From assembly GCA_973895155.1 (NCBI GenBank), contig OZ316895.1, positions 62,001 through 126,000 of the forward strand: a stretch of DNA of 64,000 nucleotides, in the 5' to 3' direction. The notes under the pieces were generated by a model. That model searched no databases. It worked only from the letters and a program-made list of their open reading frames with translations, and was not told the DNA's origin. Of the stretch, positions 34,851 through 45,700 are shown in pieces. The position numbers and the translations under genes were made by a program. The DNA comes from Marsupella aquatica. Taxonomy: Eukaryota > Marchantiophyta. Position 1 is the stretch's first letter, and every line of letters begins with the position of its first letter.

Positions 34851-35169
34851 AAGCAATCCTCTCTCCTAAATGAGCTCAGGTCTCCAATCTCTTGGCTCGC
34901 TCCACTCAAAAACGCTGTTCGCTTCAAATAATGAAACAAAAAGGGGGACGACGCAAGGTTAGGAAAACCGGAAACACTGTAAACCAATCCCGCTCTGTGC
35001 GACTCCGAAGTTTTGGGCTGATCGATTTGAATTTTAAATTTTGAACTGAGATCCTGATATCTTCAGTCACGATTGCCCAAGAGTAACTTTCATCATACTT
35101 ACTCACCCATGTTATAGTCGCTTCTTGAATATCGAGGCTGGAATGAAAGAAATGCAAAAAAATGAATCG

Positions 35170-36830
35170 CAAGTAAAATAATTCACATTGACGTAGCTAA
35201 CAAATTTTATTATCAAATGAATATTTATATGAATCGTTTAGCCCCTGCTTATTAACTAGCCAGGTGTGTAACTCTTTGTAAGAAGGCGAAGGGTTTATTC
35301 TTGAGAGCATCATTTTTGCTCATTCAGGTTTGCAACAAATAAAATATATTAAAAAATTATGGTTAATTGATCTTATAATCTCCTAGACCCAATTTGCCCG
35401 CCAATTTGTGGGATTAGCAAAATAAATCCACTCTTTTCTTCACTGTCTACCTTTGGAAATATTAAATATCACAAATTTTTATGTAATTCACCCTATTTCT
35501 TATTTCTAACACTGGATTTTTATCTCCTCAATTTACTACTAACGGAGGACCATCAGATCTGGTGATTAGCCCCACTTGTTGAGAGAAAATACAACACTGT
35601 ATACCACACACCAACAACCAGACATGCCTTACACCAACTCCTAAAATACACAGTTCACCTTTGTCATGGCTAGCTACGTCTACTCAGAATCCCAATTTAT
35701 TGACCAAATGTATCCTCATTCAAGCAAAAATATTAAGCAACACTATAGGATGCCACAATCATGAAATTATTGTTCATGGTCATGGCTTTATTACTTACCT
35801 TTGACCAGATTTTTAAAAATTTTGTGCCCTGCAAATTTGAATGAAGACCCCTTTAAAAGTGGCGCAACTGTGTATTATAGGAGTTAATTTCCAAGGCAGA
35901 GAAAATACTCGCCATGTTTTTCACCAGACAATAACAAAGGGTTTAGGTGATGAGGCCCTAACAATTTGAAAAGGTTAGTCAGCTTAATCATGATATATAT
36001 CACATCTTCTCTTTTACTGTCACTATGTCTGAGTTGCATATACACCAGCCCTGAGTGGGCTTTATAATGGGTTCCAATGCTCCCTAAGTTCCACTTTGAA
36101 ACTCAAATAGACTAATGTGCAATCATCCATTTCATCACTGGTGCACACAACAAATTACAGTAAGTTAGTAGTTCTTCCATGATTGACCAGAGAAGAGACT
36201 CACTTTAATATTCAATCAGACTCAAAGGGATAAATATCCCTCACAAACACAAATAAACAAAGTACTTGACATATGACACCCATGATATAGACCACAAAAC
36301 CCAGATAGTATAATACACTATACTATCACTCCAAATGGTGTGACAGAGGAGATAGATTAATGAGCTATTTAGAAAGGAGGTTTGTTGGTGTCTCCAAAAA
36401 TTGTGATCCTTAGTTGTATCAGGGTTACTTGTGATTGCCCACATAGTTTTATGGACTAGAAAAATTTGAGATTGAAGCAACTTTTGAGGAGATAAAATAC
36501 AGTCACTCTAATGAGCTAGACAGTGTTTTATATGCCCCACCATTGCCTCAAGGCCCTTCAGCATGAAGGGAGCTAAATAGCTATGAAAGATCCTAGTCCT
36601 CAAGTAGAAAATGAGGGATTGAATTTCTCACCTGTGGCCATATCAACAAGGACATTTAACTCAAGCAAATGTGGACTCATACGTCATGGATTGAACAATT
36701 ATCAAGTAACTTGCAACTTCAAAATTGGATGAAGGGGCCTGAACTCTCGTGCTTTACAAAGAAACCCATTAATTTGAAGACAATTTCAGAATGCTTATAA
36801 ACTGACAGACAAATATAAGAAGCCTCAATG
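35170..36830. other. AT-rich region without recognisable features
   Basis: No ORF, RNA gene or repeat that I can support over about 1.6 kb. Confidence 0.5.
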
Positions 36831-36839
36831 TTTGACAGT

Positions 36840-36879
36840 AAACCCTAAACCCTAATTATAGTTAGGGTTTAGACCCTAA
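36840..36879. repeat. Inverted telomere-like repeats
   Basis: AAACCCTAAACCCTAA is followed after TTATAG by TTAGGGTTTAG, then ACCCTAA: telomeric units in both orientations within 40 bp. Confidence 0.75.
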
Positions 36880-36955
36880 TGAGACCTTCACACGGAAAAC
36901 CATACAACTACATAACACAAGGTAGTGTGAGATTCTATTAAAGGATTGTAAGCAA

Positions 36956-37015
36956 GGGGTCTAGCTGAGGTGGTAAAGCAATTGAGAGATACCCCAGCCT
37001 GGGACCTCACTCCTT
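36956..37015 (+). other. tRNA-like / SINE-head-like sequence
   Basis: GGGGTCTAGCTGAGGTGGTAAAGC contains a good match to the pol III A box (TAGCTGAGGTGG, 36962-36973). GGGACCTCACTCC at 37001-37013 resembles a diverged B box (GGTTCGANTCC). Spacing fits a tRNA-derived SINE head. No cloverleaf was established. Confidence 0.35.
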
Positions 37016-37290
37016 TCTAATACCAGCGGGAATACCAGGCAATGTGAGGAATATGAAACAATGTTTTTGGGCAAAGTGGGGAGGCAATAGGCCAAGATAT
37101 ATGCATGATAATATTACTGGTACACGAGTTTTACTAACTATAATTGCTACACATGGCAACCCGTGGCCACCTTTATAAATGGACAAGTTCTCTGAGGGGT
37201 GAGGATTCAGAGTTGGTGGGCATGTGGCAATGGACTCCATCCAATGGTGCATGATTGAAGTATTAACCCCACCACCCCCTTGAGATATAA

Positions 37291-37307
37291 CCCCCCCCCC
37301 CCCCCCC
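37291..37307 (+). repeat. C17 homopolymer
   Basis: Seventeen C residues within a region of repeated AACCCC/CCCCTT strings (37265-37345). Low-complexity tract. Confidence 0.95.
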
Positions 37308-38099
37308 TCACCTTTGAAATAAAACCCCCTCTAAACCCCCTTAAGTGTATTCTTGCTAATTTGTCATTCATACTTTGGCATGAAGGGTTTGATGTGTGGG
37401 GTGAGTTTAGGAACAAACTTATCTTCATGTAACCCTGGAATTGAAAAGTAACCCTTTTAGTCACAAATGAAGCCATTTAATGAGTTATGCCCCTTGCCTA
37501 TACATGATTACCCCTCCTTCCGACTGCATTGTTATGTTTTATACACAAACTATGGTTTTACGTCCAATGGTAGTGCATTTTTTGGACTTTGGGTTGGCCT
37601 CATGTGTACTTTGTATGTGCCCATGTAAATACCTTTGTGAAATTTAGTAAAGGGGCCAATGGAGTAAAGGAACAATAAAGAGGAGGGGCCGATAGGAGGC
37701 AATCATCCCCCTGTTTTTACTAGACAGTGAAATGCCATATAGTTCTCTTGTGGTCAAGGAAAGTTGGTGCCCTGGAAAAACAAAGCATTACTTTAGATGT
37801 GTTTAATAAGGATGGTACAATATATCATCATTCCTAGGCTTTAATATCAGCTGGGCACTTACACACCAAACAATGATAATACCCCTTTTGAAATATGTCT
37901 ATTGATGACATTTTCTATGTGAGGGTCTATTTCTAGGAGGTCTCTAATACGACTAGTGGCATTTAGGGGTCCTAAAAGTACCAAAACAAGAAGGTCAAGA
38001 TAGCCCATACCAATAGTAGCCACGTCTCCTCCTCACAAAAGTCATAAAAGGTGTAAGTTTTAAAAGACAAGCCAGTTTAGTTCCACCATTGGGTAGGAT

Positions 38100-38880
38100 A
38101 GTGCACTCTATTTGCCCTAATCTTAGGTTTATTGGAAAGCTGGCTATCAACGAGCTCTTCATTTCTATTATATATACTAGTGGTCCTCAAGGGAAACACA
38201 ACAATTGGATGATAATTGGGAAGGTATATAGGGTTTAGAAAATACCCCGGAAAACTAAAGGAGGGGCTCTAAAGTGGGGGTTTGGCGACATGTTGAGCAA
38301 AAAATACAAAGGAAGGGTAAGGTTGGGAAAACGGGGATATTTAGGGAAGGGGACATGGTCTCAGAAAATTGAGTTTGTATTTGGAATCAGGGGGTACTGC
38401 TTACTCTACTCAGTGAATTTGGGTTCCACTTGAGAAGTTCAAAAAATGGCATTTCTGGAAGGGTACTAGGCTTTCGGAACACTTGTTTCAAAATTGGATA
38501 ATTATCTAAGAAAGGTGCACTCTATTACAGCTAATGTTAGGCTCAATAGAAAGCTATTAACAACCTCTTCACTTCTCACATAGTAGTCGTCAATAATAAA
38601 TCCATTTTGTGCACATTCAGCGGGATTCAGTTTGGGGAGTTTTTGAGCAAAAAGTACACAAAATGACTTTCTTATTGAGCAAAAAATACATAATGCAAGT
38701 TGATGGCATGACAAATATGGTACACTTAAGAAAGAATTGATAATGCAAGAAATAAGATGCGTTGACTTGCATGAGGGCATTGTGTTTCTATACTAGTGGT
38801 CCTCAAGGGCAACACAACAATTGGATGATAATTGGGAAGGTATAGGGTTTAGAAAATACCCCAAAAAACACCTGTCTAGT
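38100..38880 (+). repeat. Diverged direct repeats
   Basis: The block ACTAGTGGTCCTCAAGG...CAACACAATTGGATGATAATTGGGAAGGTATA...GGGTTTAGAAAATACCCC occurs at about 38175-38252 and 38793-38872. A linked upstream block (GTGCACTCTATT...GGAAAGCT...CTCTTCA) occurs at about 38100 and 38515. No coding content. Confidence 0.7.
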
Positions 38881-41090
38881 AAAGGTATAAGGGGTACTCT
38901 AACCTCAAGGTAAGGTATCAAACTATATATAGGGTCAAAGAGATGTGGACTACTGATCAAGGTAATAAGGCAAGCATGATGCGCTATACAGATTTTGGTA
39001 ACTCATAGACAGTGTACTAACATATCCCATCTTGACACTAAAGAGGAGCCTAATCCTGAATACCAATCTTGTGTTGTGTTCAAGCCAAAACTATGTTGTC
39101 TTCAAGGTAACCTTGTGTCTTCTCTATACAAATACTTGTATGAAACAGTTGTTTGGGGGTAGGTTAAACATTTACCTCACTTAAATATGCCATCATCCAT
39201 AAAAGCAATCTACATTTTCTTTCAATATCCTTGTGAAAGGTATGGATAATAGTTTTACTACTATTATAGTTATGTACATTTATCTTTTATCAAATTATAT
39301 ATATGTGCAAGGTATTTAAGCCAAGTACTTAATTTTCAAAGTTGTCACTTGAGCTATCTGGTAACGTGAATACCATCCATTTTAATCTGTAAAAATTAGT
39401 ATGCATGGGTGCAGATGGATGTGTGATGACATGCGTAGGTAGTATGACAGGATGCCCCGCCGAGTCAAGGAATCTTTTGCCCTCATTCTCTCATTCTTGA
39501 ATTGGCGCTCATTTTGCTGATCGTTTGTTCATGATGCACCTTATTGTTTGTTCGTGCTTCGATTGACAGTGTAATCTTAGCACTCGCATCTTGTTCTATT
39601 GTTGCTGCTTGCATCAATGTCGCTCGCACCGGGTGTGCATTCCTTCGTGCTCTGATTGTCAGGAGTACTCGCCCGTGGATCTTGAGTGTGCCTGTCTTTA
39701 TGCTCCGACTGTCAACCGGTTTTACTCGATCTTGAGTGACTGTGCATGTCTTTATGCTTCGACAATCAGTGCTAATCGTCTGTGGCCATATTAGTCAGGC
39801 TTTTTGGTGTGTGCCCTCACGTACTTGGACCTGTGCGCTCTCACATGTTCGGCTCTGCACAAATGTTATGCTGCGCGCGCCGGTGGCGGTCCCCCACAAC
39901 TAGTGATTGACATTCGTGGTACGTGGTACGCTCATTCGTGCTTCCAAATTTTGTGGTTTTCTTGTGAGCATCCCAAGTTTTTGTAGTGGCGCTTGCTTGT
40001 CTTTGCTTGTTCCTCTTGCTAAAAGCTAGCAATGTTTGGCAGTCGCTCGCTTGATGTCTAAGCTTGTTCCTCCCATAATTTTGAAGAAGCGGGATTCAGC
40101 GGCCCTTCACCATTCTCTGTATTCCAGCTTTTCAGGTAGGTTTGGCCAGTCCTTGCTCTAGTTTGGATTAATTTTATCAGTTATTGCTTGAATATCTTTA
40201 CACAGTCTCCACATTATGGTTGCGGCTGCATATAGGTTGTCTTCTTGTCCATTTGTTCATACTGAGTAGTCTGGATCAGAAGGTTGATTGAAACTGTGTT
40301 GAAGCTTCTCTCACTTGGCTCTCTCGTGTCTCATTGTCATGCTCTCTATCTGTCGTTAGTGTGACAATCTACACTCAGTGAGGCAAAGTACATTTGAAGG
40401 CCACGATCAATCAAAACTCTTCTCGGTCTATCTCGGCTCGGGCTTTTCACTTGGCACCAAGGTATTTAATTACATTTTTCTTACCCCCTTTGTCAAATTG
40501 TTGCTCTGTGGCTGAACAGTCCTTTCCACTACCATCTCCTTCATTGTCTCCACTCTTCCCATTGAGTCTCCACGTCTCCACGTCTTCCTTGCTTTCGCTT
40601 GGTGATATCCTTCCAGCTCAGTTCTGTGCCATTGGAATGTCCTCTGTGATGCCTCTCGCCGTCCCTCTCCCAATCCGGAGAATTATCATGCTCACTGATC
40701 CTTTTAAATTTTGATAAATGATTTTGACTCTTATCCGCAGTCTTTTGAATTGGCCCCTCTTCTTCCTCGTCACCTTGCCCTAAAACCCCGCCTCAATCCT
40801 ATGTGCACTCCTTCCTTCATCTCCATTCGCATCCCTACCATCTTCCATGGCGTTTAACTCTCTTTCACCCGAAGCATAAACAGTACACTTCACAAGATGA
40901 CGTAGCTAATTTTAAGGTTAATGAAGGATTGACCTGTTCTGTGAAAATCTGGCAGTGTACTGGATTTGACATCGACCACCAATCACGCTGCATTTTCAAA
41001 GAGTTCAATCATTTTGAAAGAAAGGAGCAACCAGCAGCTGACAAGCAACAAACTGACTAGTACACAGTCATAACAAACCAAATTAAGGTG
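38880..41090. other. Region without a supported gene
   Basis: About 2.2 kb. Short frames at 39544-39735, 40394-40714 and 40803-41060 have no recognisable content. 39540-39790 shows loose internal repetition (GTCTTTATGCTYCGAC...). A pyrimidine-rich stretch spans about 40490-40620. Confidence 0.4.
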
Positions 41091-41460
41091 AGTGATCTTT
41101 GCTTGGCTTAGTTATTGGTTGGAATTTCCAAGAGTGCAAGAGTGATTGGAGAGATAGATGTGAAAGATCCAATTGAATACAACTCTATGAACATATTACA
41201 GTCACATGGAAGAATCTAAATATGTGTATCAATGTCTAATAGTAATTGATAGAAGAATAGGAATTGGAGTCGGCCACAAGTGAACATGCTTAAATGAACG
41301 ATTGAAACCCTAAATTCCACTGCAAAAACCAGTCACAGGTCATTTTTCTCTGAAGCTCAACTCAATAAGAACCCTAAAATCCATTTCATGGGTCACCAAG
41401 ACATGGAGAATATCTTCATGATTCTTTAATACATAAAAACACCCGTAACCCTATCTGATC

Positions 41461-41798
41461 CACGGAACACTGTTTCGTGACTCCCTGATTCAGGAAACAT
41501 GGTTCATAGTCTATGATCTACATACCCTTGGATCCACGGAACACAGTTCCGTGAGTGCCTAGTCCCATCAAGCACTGGATGAACGGAACACTGTTCCGTG
41601 ACTCCCTGATTCAGGAAACATGGTTCATAATCTAGACATACACTTGGATCCACGGAACACAGTTCCGTGAGTGCCTAATCCCGTCAGGCACTGGATGAAG
41701 GGAACACTATTCCGTATACTTCCCCTAGATATTGTCTAAAATTAATCCAAGAACTCTAAACTAAATAACTAACATGTACCACGGAACACCGTTCCGTG
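41461..41798. repeat. Palindrome cluster with a 120-bp tandem duplication
   Basis: Six palindromes of the CACGGAACACTGTTCCGTG type at 41461-41479, 41535-41553, 41582-41600, 41651-41669, 41699-41715 (worn) and 41780-41798. They come in two alternating forms, CTG and CAG centre. The first four sit in a tandemly duplicated unit of about 120 bp that also carries CTCCCTGATTCAGGAAACAT and GAGTGCCTARTCCCRTCARG. It lies just upstream of the F-box-like ORF. Confidence 0.85.
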
Positions 41799-41941
41799 AA
41801 TCATCTAAATATATGGAAAACGACAATGCTACTAGGAATGCTCATCAGTAATGTCTGTCAATTGAAACAAATAAGCTTTTCTCTATAGATCTCCTGAGAT
41901 AACTTGTTTGTATTGTGATAATTAACAGACGTCAAGGAGCA

Positions 41942-42481
41942 ATGGACAGATGCTCAATACAAAACATTGAATCTTTCTTACCGGTCTTTGTGAGAATACT
42001 TTCCGAACAGGAATTGGTGAAGTCAGCAACTCAGCTATCTGGGAATCTTATTCCCGGACTTCCGGATGACATTGTTGTAAACATAATATGGCCAATAATA
42101 AAAATGTCATTTGACCATGGGGCTCAGTCGGGGAATCTAACACACCCAATCATCCTTAGTTTTTTCTCCTTACGAGGACTCTCAAGAAAGTGGAATCATC
42201 TAGTCAATAATACATACTTGATGGGAATCATTAAAATCACAGAAAGTGATTTAAAAGGCATACACCCATTAGTAATTCCAGAAGAACATCTTTCTCAGAC
42301 AATATCATGTCTCTACTCAAAGTATCCTACATTTCGGTTTTTTGGAACTATGTCCTCTAAGCACATTAACCAATTCGCAAAAAGTTTTGATCGGTTACAT
42401 CCAAGACTAAAATGGGACTTTCTAATAGATTGTTGGAATTTAGGATACATTGAAAGTGCACCATGGGATCAGATGAATTGA
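41942..42481 (+). CDS. F-box-like hypothetical protein
   Basis: 179 residues from ATG 41942 (MDRCSIQNIESFLPVF) to TGA 42479-42481; a possible splice acceptor (TAATTAACAG) lies just upstream, so more N-terminal sequence may exist. Residues about 40-95 read IPGLPDDIVVNIIWPIIKM ... FFSLRGLSRKWNHLVNN, which follows the F-box pattern (LPDDIV..I......L..LR.VS+.W..LV). F-box proteins bind Skp1 and pick targets for ubiquitination. The rest is not recognised. A 25-bp palindrome begins on the last base of its stop codon. It is followed after 250 bp by the gene at 42729; whether they are one transcript is unclear. Confidence 0.5.
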   Translation: MDRCSIQNIESFLPVFVRILSEQELVKSATQLSGNLIPGLPDDIVVNIIWPIIKMSFDHGAQSGNLTHPIILSFFSLRGLSRKWNHLVNNTYLMGIIKITESDLKGIHPLVIPEEHLSQTISCLYSKYPTFRFFGTMSSKHINQFAKSFDRLHPRLKWDFLIDCWNLGYIESAPWDQMN

Positions 42482-42505
42482 TTCACGGAACACTGTTCCG
42501 TGAAT
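42481..42505. repeat. 25-bp perfect palindrome abutting the F-box-like stop codon
   Basis: The 19-bp palindrome CACGGAACACTGTTCCGTG extended by ATT/AAT on each side, giving 12-bp arms around a single central base. The strongest copy of the dispersed palindrome. Confidence 0.85.
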
Positions 42506-42728
42506 GGTTCATGAGCTACAGACCTTCAATGCAAACTAGAGAAGATTAGACTTGCAGCATAGGCACAATATCACTAGAGCTGCTTGATTTGTTTCCTCTC
42601 AGAAACAATTTGTAATCGTTACATATTTTGTGAATAAAAAGTTTTGGCCAGAATCTATTTCTCTATCTACGGTTGTGTCATCGATCTAAGAATTTAATTC
42701 TTGAGACACATCATATTGATTTCTACAG

Positions 42729-45700
42729 ATGGAGGACAAAGATGATGGGAAAGGAAAGAGGAAGGTGGAAGAGAGTACATCAAATCCTCGAGGAAAAATA
42801 CAGAAGGTGTCTGAATCGGCTGAAGACACACTATTAAGAAAATACAGAGGTCCCAAGATAAAGAAAGTTGTTTGCGATGAAGCTTTGGTAGTCCATCCAG
42901 TGAAATTTGACAGTGTTGATAGCTGGGGAATCGTGCTCTATAATGAAAACATTTACATAGCAATGGACTGTGGCACTCTGAGAGTGATATCAGATCATCG
43001 GGTCAATGGTTGCTTCTTCAAGAAGAACCTAGGCATGGAAGACTTCCAAGAAGCATTGTGCTTCTTGATGGAAGATGTGAATTCCAAAACTATGGTTGGG
43101 CTTTGTATGCGAATGAATGACTACACAAAATTTGATCAGAGTCAAATTGATGATCTAGTCAAACTGTCTCCAAGGTACAGACCTTCACCAGGACAGGAGA
43201 TGATGCCTTTGACTCCCGAAGATACAACTGGTGAAGACATTGCAGCCTACATAGTTGAAGTGCTTGAGAGCACTGGATCACCATTTGTGAATTTGTTTTC
43301 CATTGGGAGGAAAGGGGAGATAGGACCAGGAAACTTGCCAGAAGAGTTGACTGCAGAACGTGCAACTGAATTGTTCAATTCCCTTTTGACAGAGTACAAA
43401 GATCTCACTCTTTTTGATGGTGAATCAATTACTGTTAATACACTATGATGTAAGATAGGGCCAGACGATTACAAGTGTAGAGTCTTTGATAGAAAATACT
43501 GTGAGTTGTTAAAAGGGTCACTCATGGGTCACTCATCAATTTCTCTGGAAAAGAAGACTGTCTACCTTGTCCCCATCCAATGGGATTCTGAATCCGCCAA
43601 GGCAAACAATATGTACAATGGAACACCGTTCAAATCAAGACCATCCCGAAGTGTTCTTGATTCCTGTTACTTTTGGATTGTTGGTGGACAACATACCATC
43701 AAAGCTTACAAGATGCTGATGTTAGATCCCAAATTTGATCCAAAGAGGAAGGATCTGCTTCAAACTGTCAACGCCTATCTTTTTTGGACTCCATTCAATA
43801 TGTCAGGAAACACACGGATAATGGGGTTGTCTCAAGCTCTGAACAACATGAATCGGACATCGATGCCAGAAAGCCAGTTCCTTCTTATGGCAAAGCAAGT
43901 CCGCTCAATTTGGATTTCTGCTGGTCGACCGGATCCAGCTTTGTCAAAGTCAGCCAAGTCAACGTATAAGGTAAGCACAATGTAATTCATAGATTTTTGG
44001 GTGCCTTATGCAAGTAGTTTTTATACAAAACAGTGTTCCCTAGCTGGTCCATGTCTTCTCAAAAGTAAATTCACCTTTTTGTGAACTGTGTTTGCAGGCA
44101 TTTCTGAAACCTGCAAGGATCGCTTACCCGACAGCTGTTATAGTGAATGGCCAGATGCAATTTGTAGAAATGTCACCTTTCCTATTTGAAATGTCAGACG
44201 AGACATTTCAAAAGTGGATGGAAGTGCAGCGGATGTCAGAGGAAGGAGAACTCATTCACTATAATCGACTTCGACAGGCAGATGCAAAACCTTATCAGGA
44301 GCGCACAACTTGGCATCTGAAGAGAAGGTTTTTTACACACCTTCAAGGGCTTGAAGACCGGGACTTGTCCAAAATAGCCACTTATCTGATTGAGGGAAGG
44401 AAGATCTCTCTCTATCCTAAGAAGAGAAATGATAAGTCATACGATCCAGTGGCGGAAAAGGAGTGGAGATCATTTGAGCAATATTGTCGAGGCAAGAAGT
44501 ACAAGAGGGTTTTTCAGGTGATATGCTTGAAGCAATTTACAGAGAAAACTAGGGTGAACGATTTCAAGAAGTTGAACAAGGTGCAGCTCAAGCGTAAGTT
44601 CAAAGAGGTGAAGGAGTTCTTCCATCTTGATTCTGAGAGGATTGCTTTGCTACGCGAGGCTATGGGAGAGAAAGTTCTGAAGATGGGAATTAATCAAAAT
44701 TGCAAGTGGACTCACTTGATTGAAAAACTTCCTGCGCCTTTTGAGAACCTTGTTGAGTCTATTCAAATGATGTTTGACCAGGCTGGAAACTTGAGAGTTG
44801 TCAAGACAAATGACCTCTTCCGTCTTAGATCAATAAGTGGATTTGGGAGCATAACGTTTTTTAGAAAATTGGCTGAGGGTTACAAAAACAAAGCCAACTT
44901 TTTCTTCTTTGACCTGACAACGTCCCCAACGTTTGGTCCATACAACCGAGAGTTTTATGATGGATTTTTCAAAGCAACAGCGGTCGTCGGTTGTCCAACA
45001 CACAAGATTGTGTTGATCATGAATCCAATGGAGGTAATGGACATGACTTCGGCAATGTGTCGCATCCCGGGGTACATCACAGTGCAGGCTCAATACATGC
45101 GGAAGAAAACAGGAGGAGATGGAACACAACTTTTGGAAAATGATGGCAAAGTAGTCCAATATGTCTCATATATCTTTTTCAATCAGGCATTTGATGCTTC
45201 AAAAGATCAACCAGATAGGCAGGAGGCCATTCAGGCTTGCCTAAACGACAATATCAGGAATTTTGAAGAAGCGGAAACGGAAGAGAGTCTTGTCGAAGAG
45301 AAGAGCACTGAATTTTATCAGTACCTAGTGAAACTTCTCATGAAGCATCAAGATACAGCAATCTGTTTTGGTGAAGGCCGCAGGTTAACTCAATGTCTTA
45401 TGGTAAGAATGATCTTTCCTCAAATTTAGTTTGCAGTAAAAGTTTCCCTATTGCTTTCTGAAGATGGTTTGAGACTAATTTCACATTGCCAATTTCAGGA
45501 GTTTGAAGTCAATGTCAGAAGCTATTGCTCAATAGAAAGTCATGAAGCAACCACAAATTACTTCAACACTTTGTTTCCGAGATTTGAGGAAGTGCCTCAA
45601 AAATGTCCTGACAGAGAATCTTTTGAAAACCTCCTAAAGAGAAAGGTCGAGAAAAAGAGAAGCATTTATCATGTCCGAGATGATTTGACTGACACATTAA

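Noticed and set aside
39544-41060. Short ORFs at 39544, 40394 and 40803
   Set aside because: No motif, no consistent splice joins, low-complexity composition.
43616-43632. Another palindrome copy (TGGAACACCGTTC)
   Set aside because: Only one arm matches and it lies in coding sequence of the ParB-like exon; likely chance.
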